64,000 bases of DNA from Peptococcus niger. GTDB taxonomy: Bacteria > Bacillota > Peptococcia > Peptococcales > Peptococcaceae. Below, in pieces: positions 15,252 through 24,240 of this stretch (positions are counted from its first letter, which is position 1; each line of letters opens with the position of its first letter). Below the pieces are notes generated by a model. That model made no database searches. It saw only the letters and a list, made by a program, of their open reading frames with translations, and was not told where the DNA came from. The DNA lies in the NCBI RefSeq assembly GCF_900101835.1, contig NZ_FNAF01000002.1, forward strand, positions 183,188 through 247,187. The letters are read 5' to 3'. The translations under genes were made by a program, and so were the position numbers.

Positions 15252-15966
15252 ATGGCATTTTCACAGCCCCTGGCGCCTATGGACGCAAGACCCGCGGCGG
15301 GCTTCTGTGGCCATCGGGGCAGATGTCCTGGTGCAGGCGCTTTCGGCTGTGGTTCCGGCAGACTTTCCGGCCACAGGCGTCCGCCTGTCGGATGCCCTGC
15401 CCTTTGAAGGCGACCGGCTCTACCTGCCGACTCCTGCCGGAAGCCCCGCTGCCTTTGAAGGGCCTGACGGCCAGCCCATGCAAGCCGCCTCCTGGCAGGA
15501 TGTCCGCTATGTGGCCGGTCAGGCGGTGGCCGTCTGTAGGGCCCCGGCCGCTGGCGGTCTTTACCTTGTGGTTGAGGCCCCCGATGAAGCGGTGGCCGCC
15601 TGGGACGATGCTTTTCAGCGCTTGGGCCTGACCGGCATCGGTGCCCGGCGCAGCTGGGGATGGGGACAATTCACGCCGACGCCGCTTGTGCCGCTGTCAA
15701 GCCTGGCCGGCGCCGATGGGCGGGCCCTGGCAGAGGGGTTGGCGGCGGTTGGGGATGGTCCCCGGCGCTTGTTGAGCACGGTGCCCCGGCCGGAAAGTCC
15801 CTTTCCCACCTTGAGCGGGTCAGCCGTAAGGCCGGTTTGGCGCGGCCTGGCCGGGCATCCTGAGGGCGCCCGACCCTACCTGGGTGCCGGCAGTGTCGTG
15901 CCAGCGGCCACCTACCCGATTGGCCGCTTAAAGGCCGTGTCGATCGATGGGTTATTATGGGGGTGA
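15232..15966 (+). CDS. csm4: Csm4 RAMP subunit
   Basis: Cas5-type subunit expected to hold the 5' tag of the crRNA at the foot of the complex. The 244-residue product shows the RAMP glycine-rich loop near residue 135, GLTGIGARRSWGWGQF, which matches the Csm4 pattern of glycines and arginine. It overlaps csm3 by 20 nt. I preferred the ATG at 15232 over 15217 because GAGG is better spaced. Csm4 normally contacts Cas10, so its persistence suggests that the first gene product, or a partner elsewhere, fills that site. Confidence 0.83.
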   Translation: MTPLISKWHFHSPWRLWTQDPRRASVAIGADVLVQALSAVVPADFPATGVRLSDALPFEGDRLYLPTPAGSPAAFEGPDGQPMQAASWQDVRYVAGQAVAVCRAPAAGGLYLVVEAPDEAVAAWDDAFQRLGLTGIGARRSWGWGQFTPTPLVPLSSLAGADGRALAEGLAAVGDGPRRLLSTVPRPESPFPTLSGSAVRPVWRGLAGHPEGARPYLGAGSVVPAATYPIGRLKAVSIDGLLWG

Positions 15967-15970
15967 TGGC

Positions 15971-17068
15971 ATGGAACGGATGAAACGCTTGGGCTTTTTA
16001 GAAGTTCACGAATTATTTTTAACCACCGGAGGGCCCCTATTTGTCGGCGATGGACGAATTTTAGATGCCCGCCATTGGGTGAGGTCAGGCGATGTCTTGC
16101 AGCTCTTGGACCCGGAAATTTTTGGCGCCCGGCTCCTGGACCAGGGCCTATTGCCGACCTGGCAGGCCCACCAGGCTGCCGGCGGAACAGCGGCAGATTT
16201 TTTAGAAGGCCATCCCGACCTGGGCGATATCAGCGACCTGACGGCTCGTTCGCTTACCCTTCATGAGGGGGCGCCGGTTGACCGGCTGCGGACCTTTTTG
16301 CGCCGCCCGGACGGCTGTCCCTATGTACCGGGCAGTACGGTAAAGGGGGCCTTGCGCAACGTGCTAATGGTTTACTTCTTAAATGAAATGCCTGAAACAG
16401 AGCGGGAAAAGTGGCGTAACCGGTTGCGGCAGGCCTTTAATGCGGAAGCGCCGACGGCCTTCAGCGGTGAAATGCGGGCCCTGCAAGAGACCATCCTACA
16501 CACCCTGCACCTGCAGACCCGGCAGGTATCGTCAACGCTCAATGATCTCATGCGGGCCATTTCCATTGCGGACAGCGACCCCCTGCCGCCGGATGCCACC
16601 CTGGCCACCACCGTGCGCCGGGTCCACCAGGATGGTGAGGAGCGTAAGGCAGAAGCCTATGAAGTCCTGCCGCCGGACTTAAGGGTCCGCCTGACCCTGC
16701 GGATTGATATACCGCTGATGAACCGGGCCGGCCTCATGCTGACCCTATTAAATGAAGCGCTGCAATTGGCCCAGTTGATGCAGGAACGGGTTTTCTGGGA
16801 AAAGATCCATACCCCCCGGCGGGCCCCAGTGGACCTGCGCGACCTCTACCTCTACTTGGGGGGTGGGGCCGGTTTTGTGAACAAAACCCTCTTATATGCG
16901 CTTTTTGACCAGGCGGAGGCCCGGGACTTGACCAATGCTTTACTGGCGCAGACGCCGGGCTACGACCCGGCCTTCGGCGGGTCAGTGGCCCCCTATACCC
17001 GGCCCACCGTTCTTTTTAAAGGAATTTCTCATGATATGGGAAAATGCCGCATCACCATTCACTATTAG
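15971..17068 (+). CDS. csm5: Csm5 RAMP subunit
   Basis: Cas7-like cap subunit at the 3' end of the crRNA in type III-A complexes; in other species it also recruits nucleases for crRNA maturation. The 365-residue product has the RAMP loop CPYVPGSTVKGALRNVLM (about residues 112-129), and a typical Csm5 C-terminus with YLGGGAGFVNKTLLYAL and GKCRI. It starts 5 nt after csm4; GGGGGTGAT precedes the ATG. An alternative ATG lies three codons further on. The gene is intact, with no internal stop. Confidence 0.87.
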   Translation: MERMKRLGFLEVHELFLTTGGPLFVGDGRILDARHWVRSGDVLQLLDPEIFGARLLDQGLLPTWQAHQAAGGTAADFLEGHPDLGDISDLTARSLTLHEGAPVDRLRTFLRRPDGCPYVPGSTVKGALRNVLMVYFLNEMPETEREKWRNRLRQAFNAEAPTAFSGEMRALQETILHTLHLQTRQVSSTLNDLMRAISIADSDPLPPDATLATTVRRVHQDGEERKAEAYEVLPPDLRVRLTLRIDIPLMNRAGLMLTLLNEALQLAQLMQERVFWEKIHTPRRAPVDLRDLYLYLGGGAGFVNKTLLYALFDQAEARDLTNALLAQTPGYDPAFGGSVAPYTRPTVLFKGISHDMGKCRITIHY

Positions 17069-17110
17069 CCAATGGCGCCCCAGCTTGCCGATTGGCGGAA
17101 AGGAGTCCTT

Positions 17111-17932
17111 ATGGAGCGCTTTACCTATGCCTTGGAGCCGGGCATTTCCCTGCCGAAAGGGATTGGCTATAAGCTCTACGGCGCCTTGAATGACCTGGCC
17201 GGTCCGGTGCTGGCCGCCCACTGGCACAGGCTCCAGCAAGCGGAAATCCACCAGCACCTCTTTGTCAAGGAGGGCCGGTTTTATTGGCGCCTTGCCCTGC
17301 TGGCGGATGATGAACCGGATATTGCTCTCCGGTCTGCCCGGGAGGACTTGGCCCGGCGGCTTGCCGGCTTAACCCGGTTGCCGGTAGATGGCACGGACCT
17401 GGCCTTGCAAGTGGTAGAAAGGGTCACCCTTTCCCGGACGGCCATCCTCCACCACCATCTGAGCCATCAGGCCCCCGCTGACCGGCTGACCCTGACCCTG
17501 CGGGCCCCCCTGGCCTTTAAACGGGCCGGCCACTACGATCCGCTGCCGCAGCCGGAACTCATGGCCCAATCGCTCATCAACCGGTGGGTCCCCCTTCTGC
17601 CAGAACTGGCCGCCGATCCGGCGCGCCTGCGAGCCCATGCCGCGGCTAGCCTTTTGCCGGCGCGAATGAGCCTGCGCACCACCGCTGTGCCCATTAAAGG
17701 CAGCCACATTCCCGGCAGCTTGGGGGACATGACCCTGCTTCTAAAAGCCCGTCCGCCCTTGCGCCGCCTGTGGGGGCTCTTCTTTGCCCTGGGCGAATGG
17801 AGCGGTATTGGCGTGAAAACCGCCCTCGGCATGGGCGGCATATCCGTCATGGCGCCGGGCTGGACAAGCTTGCCCGCTAATGCTATGATAGATTCATCAA
17901 GTACTGCACCGCAGGAGACGACCGACATCTAA
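17111..17932 (+). CDS. cas6: Cas6 CRISPR RNA endoribonuclease
   Basis: RAMP-fold endonuclease that would cut precursor crRNA within repeats. About 273 residues. The diagnostic C-terminal glycine-rich loop is present as FALGEWSGIGVKTALGMGG, and an N-terminal histidine-rich stretch (AEIHQHLF, about residue 50) may contain the catalytic His. AAAGGAG precedes the ATG, 42 nt after csm5. Its presence implies that a CRISPR array is or was processed somewhere in this genome, although none is in this window. A terminator follows. Confidence 0.85.
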   Translation: MERFTYALEPGISLPKGIGYKLYGALNDLAGPVLAAHWHRLQQAEIHQHLFVKEGRFYWRLALLADDEPDIALRSAREDLARRLAGLTRLPVDGTDLALQVVERVTLSRTAILHHHLSHQAPADRLTLTLRAPLAFKRAGHYDPLPQPELMAQSLINRWVPLLPELAADPARLRAHAAASLLPARMSLRTTAVPIKGSHIPGSLGDMTLLLKARPPLRRLWGLFFALGEWSGIGVKTALGMGGISVMAPGWTSLPANAMIDSSSTAPQETTDI

Positions 17933-17978
17933 CTTATGTTCAGTCTCTCAGACCTTTATCACACCCCAAAGGGGATCG

Positions 17979-18016
17979 GCATCGACAGAACCGCGCGGTT
18001 TGGTCGATGCTTTTTT
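17979..18016 (+). terminator. Terminator of the csm operon
   Basis: GCATCGAC (17979-17986) pairs with GTCGATGC (18003-18010); the inner AACCGCGCGGTT extends the stem, and TTTTTT follows. Confidence 0.85.
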
Positions 18017-18043
18017 AGTAAGCAAAAGTGGCGTAATGCCGGT

Positions 18044-18080
18044 CCTGCCACCGGTTGACGCTAAGCAACCGGCGGGCAGG
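18044..18080 (+). promoter_or_regulatory. Stem-loop in the xpt leader
   Basis: CCTGCC-A-CCGGTTG pairs with CAACCGG-CG-GGCAGG around an 8-nt loop. There is no T-run after it, so it is not a plain terminator. It does not resemble the purine riboswitch usually found before xpt. Confidence 0.4.
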
Positions 18081-18105
18081 GCAGACAAAAAAGGGGACGG
18101 ATAGC

Positions 18106-18693
18106 ATGTCGTATTTAGCCGATAAAATTTTGCAAGAAGGCCTTATTTTGCCGAACAATGTCTTAAAAATCGACAGTTTTTTAAACCAGCAAATCGATCC
18201 GACGGTCATGAAGGCCATTGAAGAGGAATTTTACGCCTATTTTCAGAACCACGGCATTAGCAAAGTACTGACCATAGAAGCGTCCGGCATTGCCCCGGCC
18301 ATTATGGTGGCGGCGCATTTTGACGTGCCCATGCTCTTTGCCAAAAAAGCCCTGCCGTCCACCCTCCAAAAAGACGCCTATTATCAAACCCAGGTACACT
18401 CCTATACCAAGAATACGACTTATCAGGTCGTGGTTTCCAAGCAATACCTGTCCCCTGCGGACCGGGTCCTGATCATTGACGACTTTTTAGCCAACGGCGA
18501 TGCGGCCATGGGCCTGGTCAATTTGGTGGCCCAAGCCGGCGCCACCGTTGCCGGGGTGGGCATTTGTGTGGAAAAAAGCTTTCAGCCGGGGCGGGAGCGG
18601 CTGGAACGCGCCGGCCTGGACGTTTACGCCAGCGTACGGATTGCAGCTATTGACAGCGAGAGGCAGACCATTAGCTTTGCTCCCGGTCATTGA
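18106..18693 (+). CDS. xpt: Xanthine phosphoribosyltransferase
   Basis: Purine-salvage enzyme that converts xanthine and PRPP to XMP in the cytoplasm. The 195-residue product is close to the usual length. The PRPP-binding motif VLIIDDFLANGDA (near residue 125) is the form found in Xpt and PurR-like phosphoribosyltransferases, and LTIEASGIAPA holds the loop after the first strand. GGGGACGG precedes the ATG at 18106. A longer frame from 18055 would run through the leader hairpin and was rejected. It is followed closely by an M20 deacylase gene that may share its transcript. Confidence 0.92.
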   Translation: MSYLADKILQEGLILPNNVLKIDSFLNQQIDPTVMKAIEEEFYAYFQNHGISKVLTIEASGIAPAIMVAAHFDVPMLFAKKALPSTLQKDAYYQTQVHSYTKNTTYQVVVSKQYLSPADRVLIIDDFLANGDAAMGLVNLVAQAGATVAGVGICVEKSFQPGRERLERAGLDVYASVRIAAIDSERQTISFAPGH

Positions 18694-18730
18694 TGAACCG
18701 GCTTCAGCAAGCACAGGAAGGAAGATGAAG

Positions 18731-19999
18731 ATGGAAAAAGAACGTTTGTTGCAAGCCATTGAAGGGCGCCAGGATGAGCTGCTGGCGCTGCTCGATCAAT
18801 TGATTCAATTTGAAACCATCAGCCCGCCAGCCCGCAATACCCTTGCCATTCAGACCTTTATCAAAGCTTACTTGGAAGAGATTGGCTTTGAGGTTGACAT
18901 GTGGCCCTTTTACGAGAAAGACCACCTGCTGGTGGCCCGTAAAAAAGGCACGGATTCAGCCGCCTACCACGACCTGATCCTCAACGGCCACGTAGACGTG
19001 GCCCCCATCGGCGATGCAAGCGCCTGGGCCCATCCGCCCTTTCAGCTGACAGAGGTCGACGGTCGCCTGTACGGGCGAGGAACCTCAGATATGAAAGGCG
19101 GGATTGCCGCAGACCTTTTCCTGCTGAAGCTGATGCACGAAGAAGGGATCGCCTTAAAAGGGGATATCATCTTCCAAGCGGCAGTGGGCGAAGAATCCGG
19201 TGAAGCCGGTACCCGGGAAATGTTGGAAAAAGGCTATACGGCAGATTATGCCGTGGTCAACGACACCTCGGCCTTAGAACTGCAGGGACAAGGCGGGGTC
19301 ATCACCGGCTGGGTGACCGTGCGCGGCAATAAAACCTATCATGACGGCAACCGGCGAGGCTTGATTCACGCCGGCGGCGGCCTTGTCGGCTTCAGCGCCA
19401 TTGAAAAAATGATTCCGATCATTCAAGGCTTGCAAGAATTGGAACGGCACTGGGCGGTGACCCGGCATTATCCCGGTTTTGCACCGGGCACCAACACCAT
19501 TAACCCGGCTTATATTGAAGGCGGCACCAACCCGGCCTTTATTGCCGATGAATGCAAGCTGTGGTTCACCGTACATTTTTATCCGAATGAAGATGTACGC
19601 GCCATTACCCGGGAAATTGATGCCCACCTGGCCGCTGTTGCTGCAGCCGACCCCTGGCTGCGGGACTGCCCTCCGGAAATCACCTGGGGCGGTCGGTCCA
19701 TGGTGGAAGATAAGGGGGAAATTTTTCCCTCTCTGGATCTGGACCAGGATCACCCGGCCTTCGGGCAACTGGTCGCCGCCTATGAAAGCGTGCGTCAGGC
19801 AGCACCGACCATCTCCATGTCCTCTACGGTCAACGACTCCGGCTGGTTTACGCCCTTTAACATTCCGGCCGTCGCCTTTGGCCCGGGCGAACTGGAAGAG
19901 GCCCATTCGCAAAATGAATCCGCCGACAAAGCGGAACTCCTTGACTTTACCAAGATTATGGGCGCCTTTTTGCTGGACTGGTGCAACACGCCCCGCTAG
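18731..19999 (+). CDS. M20-family metallo-deacylase (ArgE/DapE-like)
   Basis: Zinc-dependent amidohydrolase of about 422 residues. Family motifs are LNGHVDVAPIGD (first metal ligand His and the DxxP-like loop), RGTSDMKGG (bridging Asp), VGEESGEAGT (catalytic Glu pair) and a C-terminal EEAHSQNE with the last ligand His. By length and motif style it is in the acetylornithine deacetylase/succinyl-diaminopimelate desuccinylase group. Substrate is uncertain. ATG 18731 is 8 nt after AGGAAGG; ATG 18725 is also possible. It begins 38 nt after xpt, so cotranscription is likely. Confidence 0.85.
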   Translation: MEKERLLQAIEGRQDELLALLDQLIQFETISPPARNTLAIQTFIKAYLEEIGFEVDMWPFYEKDHLLVARKKGTDSAAYHDLILNGHVDVAPIGDASAWAHPPFQLTEVDGRLYGRGTSDMKGGIAADLFLLKLMHEEGIALKGDIIFQAAVGEESGEAGTREMLEKGYTADYAVVNDTSALELQGQGGVITGWVTVRGNKTYHDGNRRGLIHAGGGLVGFSAIEKMIPIIQGLQELERHWAVTRHYPGFAPGTNTINPAYIEGGTNPAFIADECKLWFTVHFYPNEDVRAITREIDAHLAAVAAADPWLRDCPPEITWGGRSMVEDKGEIFPSLDLDQDHPAFGQLVAAYESVRQAAPTISMSSTVNDSGWFTPFNIPAVAFGPGELEEAHSQNESADKAELLDFTKIMGAFLLDWCNTPR

Positions 20000-20050
20000 A
20001 GCATCGGCCCCTGTCATGACCAGGATAGGTTTCCAGTGGTAGGCAAAAGG

Positions 20051-20080
20051 GTATCTGTATATATATTAAGAGTATCTGTA
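20051..20080. repeat. Direct repeat of GTATCTGTA before the catalase gene
   Basis: Two identical 9-mers start 21 bp apart (20051-20059 and 20072-20080), about two helical turns, with an AT-rich spacer. They could bind a regulator of the catalase gene. They do not match a PerR box. Confidence 0.45.
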
Positions 20081-20120
20081 CAGGAAGACACCGCCGCATG
20101 TCGGTGGAAAGGAGCATGAT

Positions 20121-21803
20121 ATGGAAAACCCAATGGATAAAAATGGCTTAGGCGAAAGCTTGCCCAGTCGCAACGACTGTGTCGGCGAAAACCCTGAACT
20201 TACTTCTGCAGCCGGAGCGCCGGTGGCCACCAATCAAGACGTCATGACCGTTGGTCCGCGCGGCCCCATGGTTATGCAGGACGTTTGGCTCATGGAAAAA
20301 TTGGCCCACTTTGATCGTGAGGTCATCCCTGAGCGGCGGATGCACGCCAAAGGGTCGGGAGCCTTCGGGGCCTTTACCGTAACGCATGACATTACCCAGT
20401 ACACCTGCGCTTCAATCTTTTCAGAAATCGGTAAAAAAACCGACATGTTCGCCCGTTTTTCAACCGTCGCCGGGGAACGCGGCGCTGCGGATGCGGAACG
20501 TGACATCCGTGGCTTTGCCCTGAAATTTTATACGGATGAAGGCAATTGGGATATGGTTGGCAACAACACGCCGGTCTTCTTTTTCCGCGATCCCCTGAAA
20601 TTCCCGGAATTGAACCACGCCGTTAAGCGGGACCCCCGTACCAATTTGCGGTCACCGAATACCAACTGGGATTTCTGGAGTTCTTTGCCGGAAGCCTTGC
20701 ACCAGGTGACCATTATTATGGGCGACCGGGGAATTCCCCTTTCCTTCCGCTTTATGCACGGCTTTTCCAGCCATGCCTACAGCCTGATCAATAAAGACGG
20801 CGACCGGGTATGGGTCAAGTTCCACTTCCGGTCCCAGCAGGGAATTAAAAACCTAACCGACCAGGAAGCGGAAAAAGTCGTTGGTATGGACCGGGAAAGC
20901 AGCCAGCGCGACCTCTATACGGCCATTGAAAAGGGCATGTACCCTAAGTGGAAGGTCTACATCCAGGTCATGACCGAAGACCAGGCCAAGGCCATGCCCT
21001 ACAATCCCTTTGATTTGACCAAGGTCTGGTATAAGGCCGATTACCCACTTATCCCTGTCGGCGAATTTGAATTAAACCGCAATCCGGACAATTATTTTGC
21101 AGAGGTAGAGCAAGCCGCCTTTACTCCGGCGAATATTGTCCCGGGGATCGGGTTCTCGCCGGATAAAATGCTCCAGGCCCGGCTCTTTTCCTATGGGGAC
21201 GCCCAGCGCTACCGACTGGGGGTCAACCACCACCAGATCCCGGTGAACCAGCCCCGGGGCGTCAAAGCCCCCCACAGCTACCACCGGGACGGTCAAATGC
21301 GGGTAGACGGCAACCTGGGCAGTGAGCTCCATGTGGAGCCGAACAGCTACGGCCAGTTTGTCGACCACCCGGAATTGATTCCGCCGGCCCAACCGGCTGA
21401 CGGCGATATTGCCCATTACGATTTTCGCCAGGATGATAACGATTACTTTACCCAACCGGGTAAACTCTTCCGGGCCATGACCTCAGACCAGCAAGAGGTC
21501 CTCTTCCAAAATACCGCCCGGAATATGGGCGATTCCACCTTGCAGATCAAACACCGCTGGATCAACTACTGCTACCAGGCCGATCCGGCCTATGGCCAAG
21601 GGGTGGCGGATGCCTTGGGAATTGATCTCAAAGACGTGGACTTAAACCTACCGGCCCGCGATTCTCGCGAAGGGAACGAAGCGGCCAACCACGCGCATCC
21701 GGAATTGAACCAACCCACCAAGGGCAAGCCGACAGAAGACCGTGAAATAGATACCAACGGCCCGGACTACATTGATCCGGAGGATGATCCCTGGTTATTG
21801 TAA
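20121..21803 (+). CDS. katA: Haem catalase
   Basis: Monofunctional haem catalase that splits hydrogen peroxide into water and oxygen. The 560-residue product includes the catalytic histidine in [14 protein letters not shown], the active-site signature [13 protein letters not shown] followed by [18 protein letters not shown], the distal asparagine in [11 protein letters not shown] context, and the proximal tyrosine in [14 protein letters not shown]. This is longer than small-subunit catalases of about 480-505 residues because of its C-terminal tail. AAAGGAG precedes the ATG. It is notable in an organism that otherwise looks anaerobic, and suggests protection during oxygen exposure. Confidence 0.96.
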   Translation: MENPMDKNGLGESLPSRNDCVGENPELTSAAGAPVATNQDVMTVGPRGPMVMQDVWLMEKLAHFDREVIPERRMHAKGSGAFGAFTVTHDITQYTCASIFSEIGKKTDMFARFSTVAGERGAADAERDIRGFALKFYTDEGNWDMVGNNTPVFFFRDPLKFPELNHAVKRDPRTNLRSPNTNWDFWSSLPEALHQVTIIMGDRGIPLSFRFMHGFSSHAYSLINKDGDRVWVKFHFRSQQGIKNLTDQEAEKVVGMDRESSQRDLYTAIEKGMYPKWKVYIQVMTEDQAKAMPYNPFDLTKVWYKADYPLIPVGEFELNRNPDNYFAEVEQAAFTPANIVPGIGFSPDKMLQARLFSYGDAQRYRLGVNHHQIPVNQPRGVKAPHSYHRDGQMRVDGNLGSELHVEPNSYGQFVDHPELIPPAQPADGDIAHYDFRQDDNDYFTQPGKLFRAMTSDQQEVLFQNTARNMGDSTLQIKHRWINYCYQADPAYGQGVADALGIDLKDVDLNLPARDSREGNEAANHAHPELNQPTKGKPTEDREIDTNGPDYIDPEDDPWLL

Positions 21804-21815
21804 GATCAAGTAAAA

Positions 21816-21849
21816 AAGCGCTCGACCAAGCGGTCGGGCGCTTTTTTTT
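21816..21849 (+). terminator. Terminator of the catalase gene
   Basis: AAGCGCTCGACC pairs with GGTCGGGCGCTT (one G-T pair), with a 4-nt loop and eight T. Confidence 0.9.
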
Positions 21850-21985
21850 GTTGGGCCGGGAGATGGCCAGTGGCGGTAGGGCCGTCGGCCTATGCACCGG
21901 CTGGCAATTGCCCCAGGCCTTATAGCTGGGCCAAGGGAACAAGCGGTATGGCGCTTGCCCGTTGGTAAATTTTTGTCATTGGGGA

Positions 21986-22014
21986 TTGAGAAATGGGGGC
22001 CAATCGATTATGAT
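21986..22014 (+). promoter_or_regulatory. Candidate promoter of the radical SAM/DUF4130 pair
   Basis: TTGAGA (21986-21991) and TATGAT (22009-22014) are 17 bp apart. Predicted transcription start is near 22021. Confidence 0.5.
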
Positions 22015-22027
22015 AATAGCAGAAGTG

Positions 22028-22041
22028 CGAACATATGATTG
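22028..22041. promoter_or_regulatory. Possible LexA (SOS) box
   Basis: CGAACATATG followed by ATTG matches the Firmicute LexA consensus CGAAC-N4-GTTCG perfectly in the left half and partly in the right. It lies just past the predicted start site, where repression would work. The genes behind it are annotated in other genomes as DNA repair or modification proteins. Confidence 0.4.
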
Positions 22042-22060
22042 GTGCAATCGGGGTGATCTT

Positions 22061-23302
22061 ATGGATTTAAATGAAAAACTTCAGATATTGACGGATGCGG
22101 CCAAGTACGATGTCTCCTGTTCATCGAGCGGGTCGACCAGGAAGAACAATAGGTCCGGGCTGGGCAATGGCGCCATCAGTGGCATTTGCCATTCCTGGAG
22201 CGAGGATGGCCGCTGTATCTCCCTTTTGAAAATCCTGCTGACCAACCACTGCATCTATAATTGTGAGTACTGTATCAATCGAAGAAGCAATGACATCAAG
22301 CGGGCAAGCTTCACCCCTAGGGAGGTTGCGGACCTGACCCTTAATTTTTATAAGAGGAATTACATTGAAGGCCTCTTTTTATCCTCAGGCGTCATCAGAA
22401 ATCCTGATTACACCATGGCCCTCTTAATAGAAACGGCCAGGATCCTTAGGACGGAAATGAACTTTAACGGCTATATCCATATGAAGGCCATCCCCGGGGC
22501 GGCTAAAGAACTGGTCGACCGGATAGGTCTCCTGGTAGACCGGTTAAGCATCAATATTGAGCTGCCCACAGAGCAGTCCCTGGCCCTGCTGGCTCCGCAA
22601 AAGAACTTTCAGGCCATACTGGATCCGATGGCAGAGGTCAAAGAAGGGCTTTTGGCCAACCGGGAAGACCGGAAAAAATTCCGGTCGGCGCCCAAGTTTG
22701 TCCCTGCCGGTCAGACCACCCAAATGATTATCGGGGCCTCCCGGGAAACGGACAGGGATATCCTCTATAGGTCCCAGAGCCTTTATAAGGATTTCAGCTT
22801 AAAGCGGGTTTATTACTCCGCCTTTGTTCCGGTGGTCGCCAGCCAGTACACCCAGGGCATTGACCGGGCGCCCTTGGCCAGGGAGCACCGGATTTACCAG
22901 GCAGACTGGCTTTTAAGATTTTATGGCTTTAAGGCAGAAGACTTGTTGGACGATAAAAATAAAAACCTGGACCTGTCCATAGACCCCAAGGCAAACTGGG
23001 CCCTTCATCATCTTGACCAATTCCCCATCGAAATCAACACGGCTCCCTATGCAGACCTGCTGAAAATCCCCGGCATTGGTAAAGTCTCTGCCCATAAGAT
23101 TATCAAGGCAAGGAAATTTAGACGGCTCAGCTTTGAGGACTTGAAGGCCATGCGGATCTCTACCAAAAAAGCCGGCTACTTTATAACGGTAGGGGGCAAG
23201 TATAGGGGCGGTCATTTTTCTCCAGACCAGCTGAGGACCATCTTATCCGATGGCTGGGGCGCTCATCCGCCGGAACAGTTAAGCCTGTGGGGCCCGTTAT
23301 GA
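22061..23302 (+). CDS. Radical SAM protein, putative DNA modification/repair family
   Basis: Radical S-adenosylmethionine enzyme of about 413 residues. The 4Fe-4S motif is CIYNCEYC (CxxxCxxC, near residue 60). A helix-hairpin-helix DNA-binding motif is at the C-terminus (LLKIPGIGKVSAHKII, about residue 335). This layout and the neighbour fit the family known as putative DNA modification/repair radical SAM protein, which is linked to a DUF4130 partner and, in some genomes, to uracil-DNA glycosylase. The chemistry is not established. The ATG at 22061 follows GGGGTGAT; its stop overlaps the next gene as ATGA. Confidence 0.85.
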   Translation: MDLNEKLQILTDAAKYDVSCSSSGSTRKNNRSGLGNGAISGICHSWSEDGRCISLLKILLTNHCIYNCEYCINRRSNDIKRASFTPREVADLTLNFYKRNYIEGLFLSSGVIRNPDYTMALLIETARILRTEMNFNGYIHMKAIPGAAKELVDRIGLLVDRLSINIELPTEQSLALLAPQKNFQAILDPMAEVKEGLLANREDRKKFRSAPKFVPAGQTTQMIIGASRETDRDILYRSQSLYKDFSLKRVYYSAFVPVVASQYTQGIDRAPLAREHRIYQADWLLRFYGFKAEDLLDDKNKNLDLSIDPKANWALHHLDQFPIEINTAPYADLLKIPGIGKVSAHKIIKARKFRRLSFEDLKAMRISTKKAGYFITVGGKYRGGHFSPDQLRTILSDGWGAHPPEQLSLWGPL

Positions 23303-24027
23303 TGGTAGGATATGACGGGTCTTTTGAAGGCCTGCTAACGGTTGTCTTCGACCATTATAAAGACCTGGAAGATATTCACATTTCTCCCCCGTCGGAACAA
23401 GCGGGGCTCTTTGACCGGGAAGCGGTTGCAACAGACTGGGACAAGGCCCAAAGGGTGGCCCAGGGCGTCTGCCAAAGCTTTTCCAAGCGTCTGCTGGAGG
23501 ACTTGTACAAGGTCTACCGGTCTAAAAATCCTGAAAAAGAAGAGACGGTGGCCCATATCATTAAGGGCCTCTACCAGTACGGCCCGGATTACCTCTATTC
23601 TGCTGAAAAATACCCCCTGTTATTTAGGCAAATCTTAAAGAATTTTTCTTCAGAGAACCATGCCTACAAGGGCTTGCTCAGGTTTAGACAAATTCAGGAT
23701 GGCTTTTTGTATGGGGAGATGGCGCCTGAAAATGATATTTTGGAATATTTGACCCGGCACTTTATGAAGCGGATGCCCAAGGAAAAATTCATCATTTACG
23801 ATAAAAAGCGGGAAAAGGCCTCCATCTGCCTTTATGGGGAGTTGGAAATCGTCCGGGTGGTTGAAATGAGGCCGGAAGACACAGATGAGGAGAAAGTCTT
23901 TAAGTCGGCCTGGCGGACCTTTTATCAGGCCATAGGCATTGATGAAAGAAAAAATGAAAGACTGATGGCTGCTCATATGCCTAAAAAATACTGGCGCTAC
24001 CTCCCTGAAAAAAATCCACATGTATAA
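23299..24027 (+). CDS. DUF4130 protein, partner of the radical SAM enzyme
   Basis: About 242 residues of the DUF4130 family, described elsewhere as a probable DNA metabolism protein. The N-terminal YDGSFEGLLTVVFDHY is typical, and the C-terminal half contains ILEYLTRHFMKRMP and YDKKREKASICLYG. In some species this domain is fused to a uracil-DNA glycosylase-like domain; here it stands alone. The start overlaps the radical SAM stop by ATGA, so the two are translationally coupled and probably work together. Biochemical function is unknown. Confidence 0.83.
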   Translation: MMVGYDGSFEGLLTVVFDHYKDLEDIHISPPSEQAGLFDREAVATDWDKAQRVAQGVCQSFSKRLLEDLYKVYRSKNPEKEETVAHIIKGLYQYGPDYLYSAEKYPLLFRQILKNFSSENHAYKGLLRFRQIQDGFLYGEMAPENDILEYLTRHFMKRMPKEKFIIYDKKREKASICLYGELEIVRVVEMRPEDTDEEKVFKSAWRTFYQAIGIDERKNERLMAAHMPKKYWRYLPEKNPHV

Positions 24028-24240
24028 AGAGGGCGGCGAAACCAGGGGCGGTCGGAATCAGTGCCTTGGCCTTATGGGGTAGGAATGAGGATCGTTCAGC
24101 CGGACGGGTTGCTCATCAGAGGGCATTTTTCTGTCTACAGAAAGGGAGATTTTCCAGGTCATAGAGTGGCTCTTTTCCCTAAATATGCTATAATGAAGGG
24201 GATTCATTGACGATATTGAATAACTTAAGGAGGTTCATTT

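Noticed and set aside
18017..18105. Purine riboswitch before xpt
   Set aside because: The leader has one strong stem-loop but none of the conserved junction bases of the purine aptamer, and no terminator follows it.
19274..20017. Minus-strand gene opposite the M20 deacylase
   Set aside because: No ribosome site and no family resemblance, while the plus strand carries a complete metallo-deacylase.
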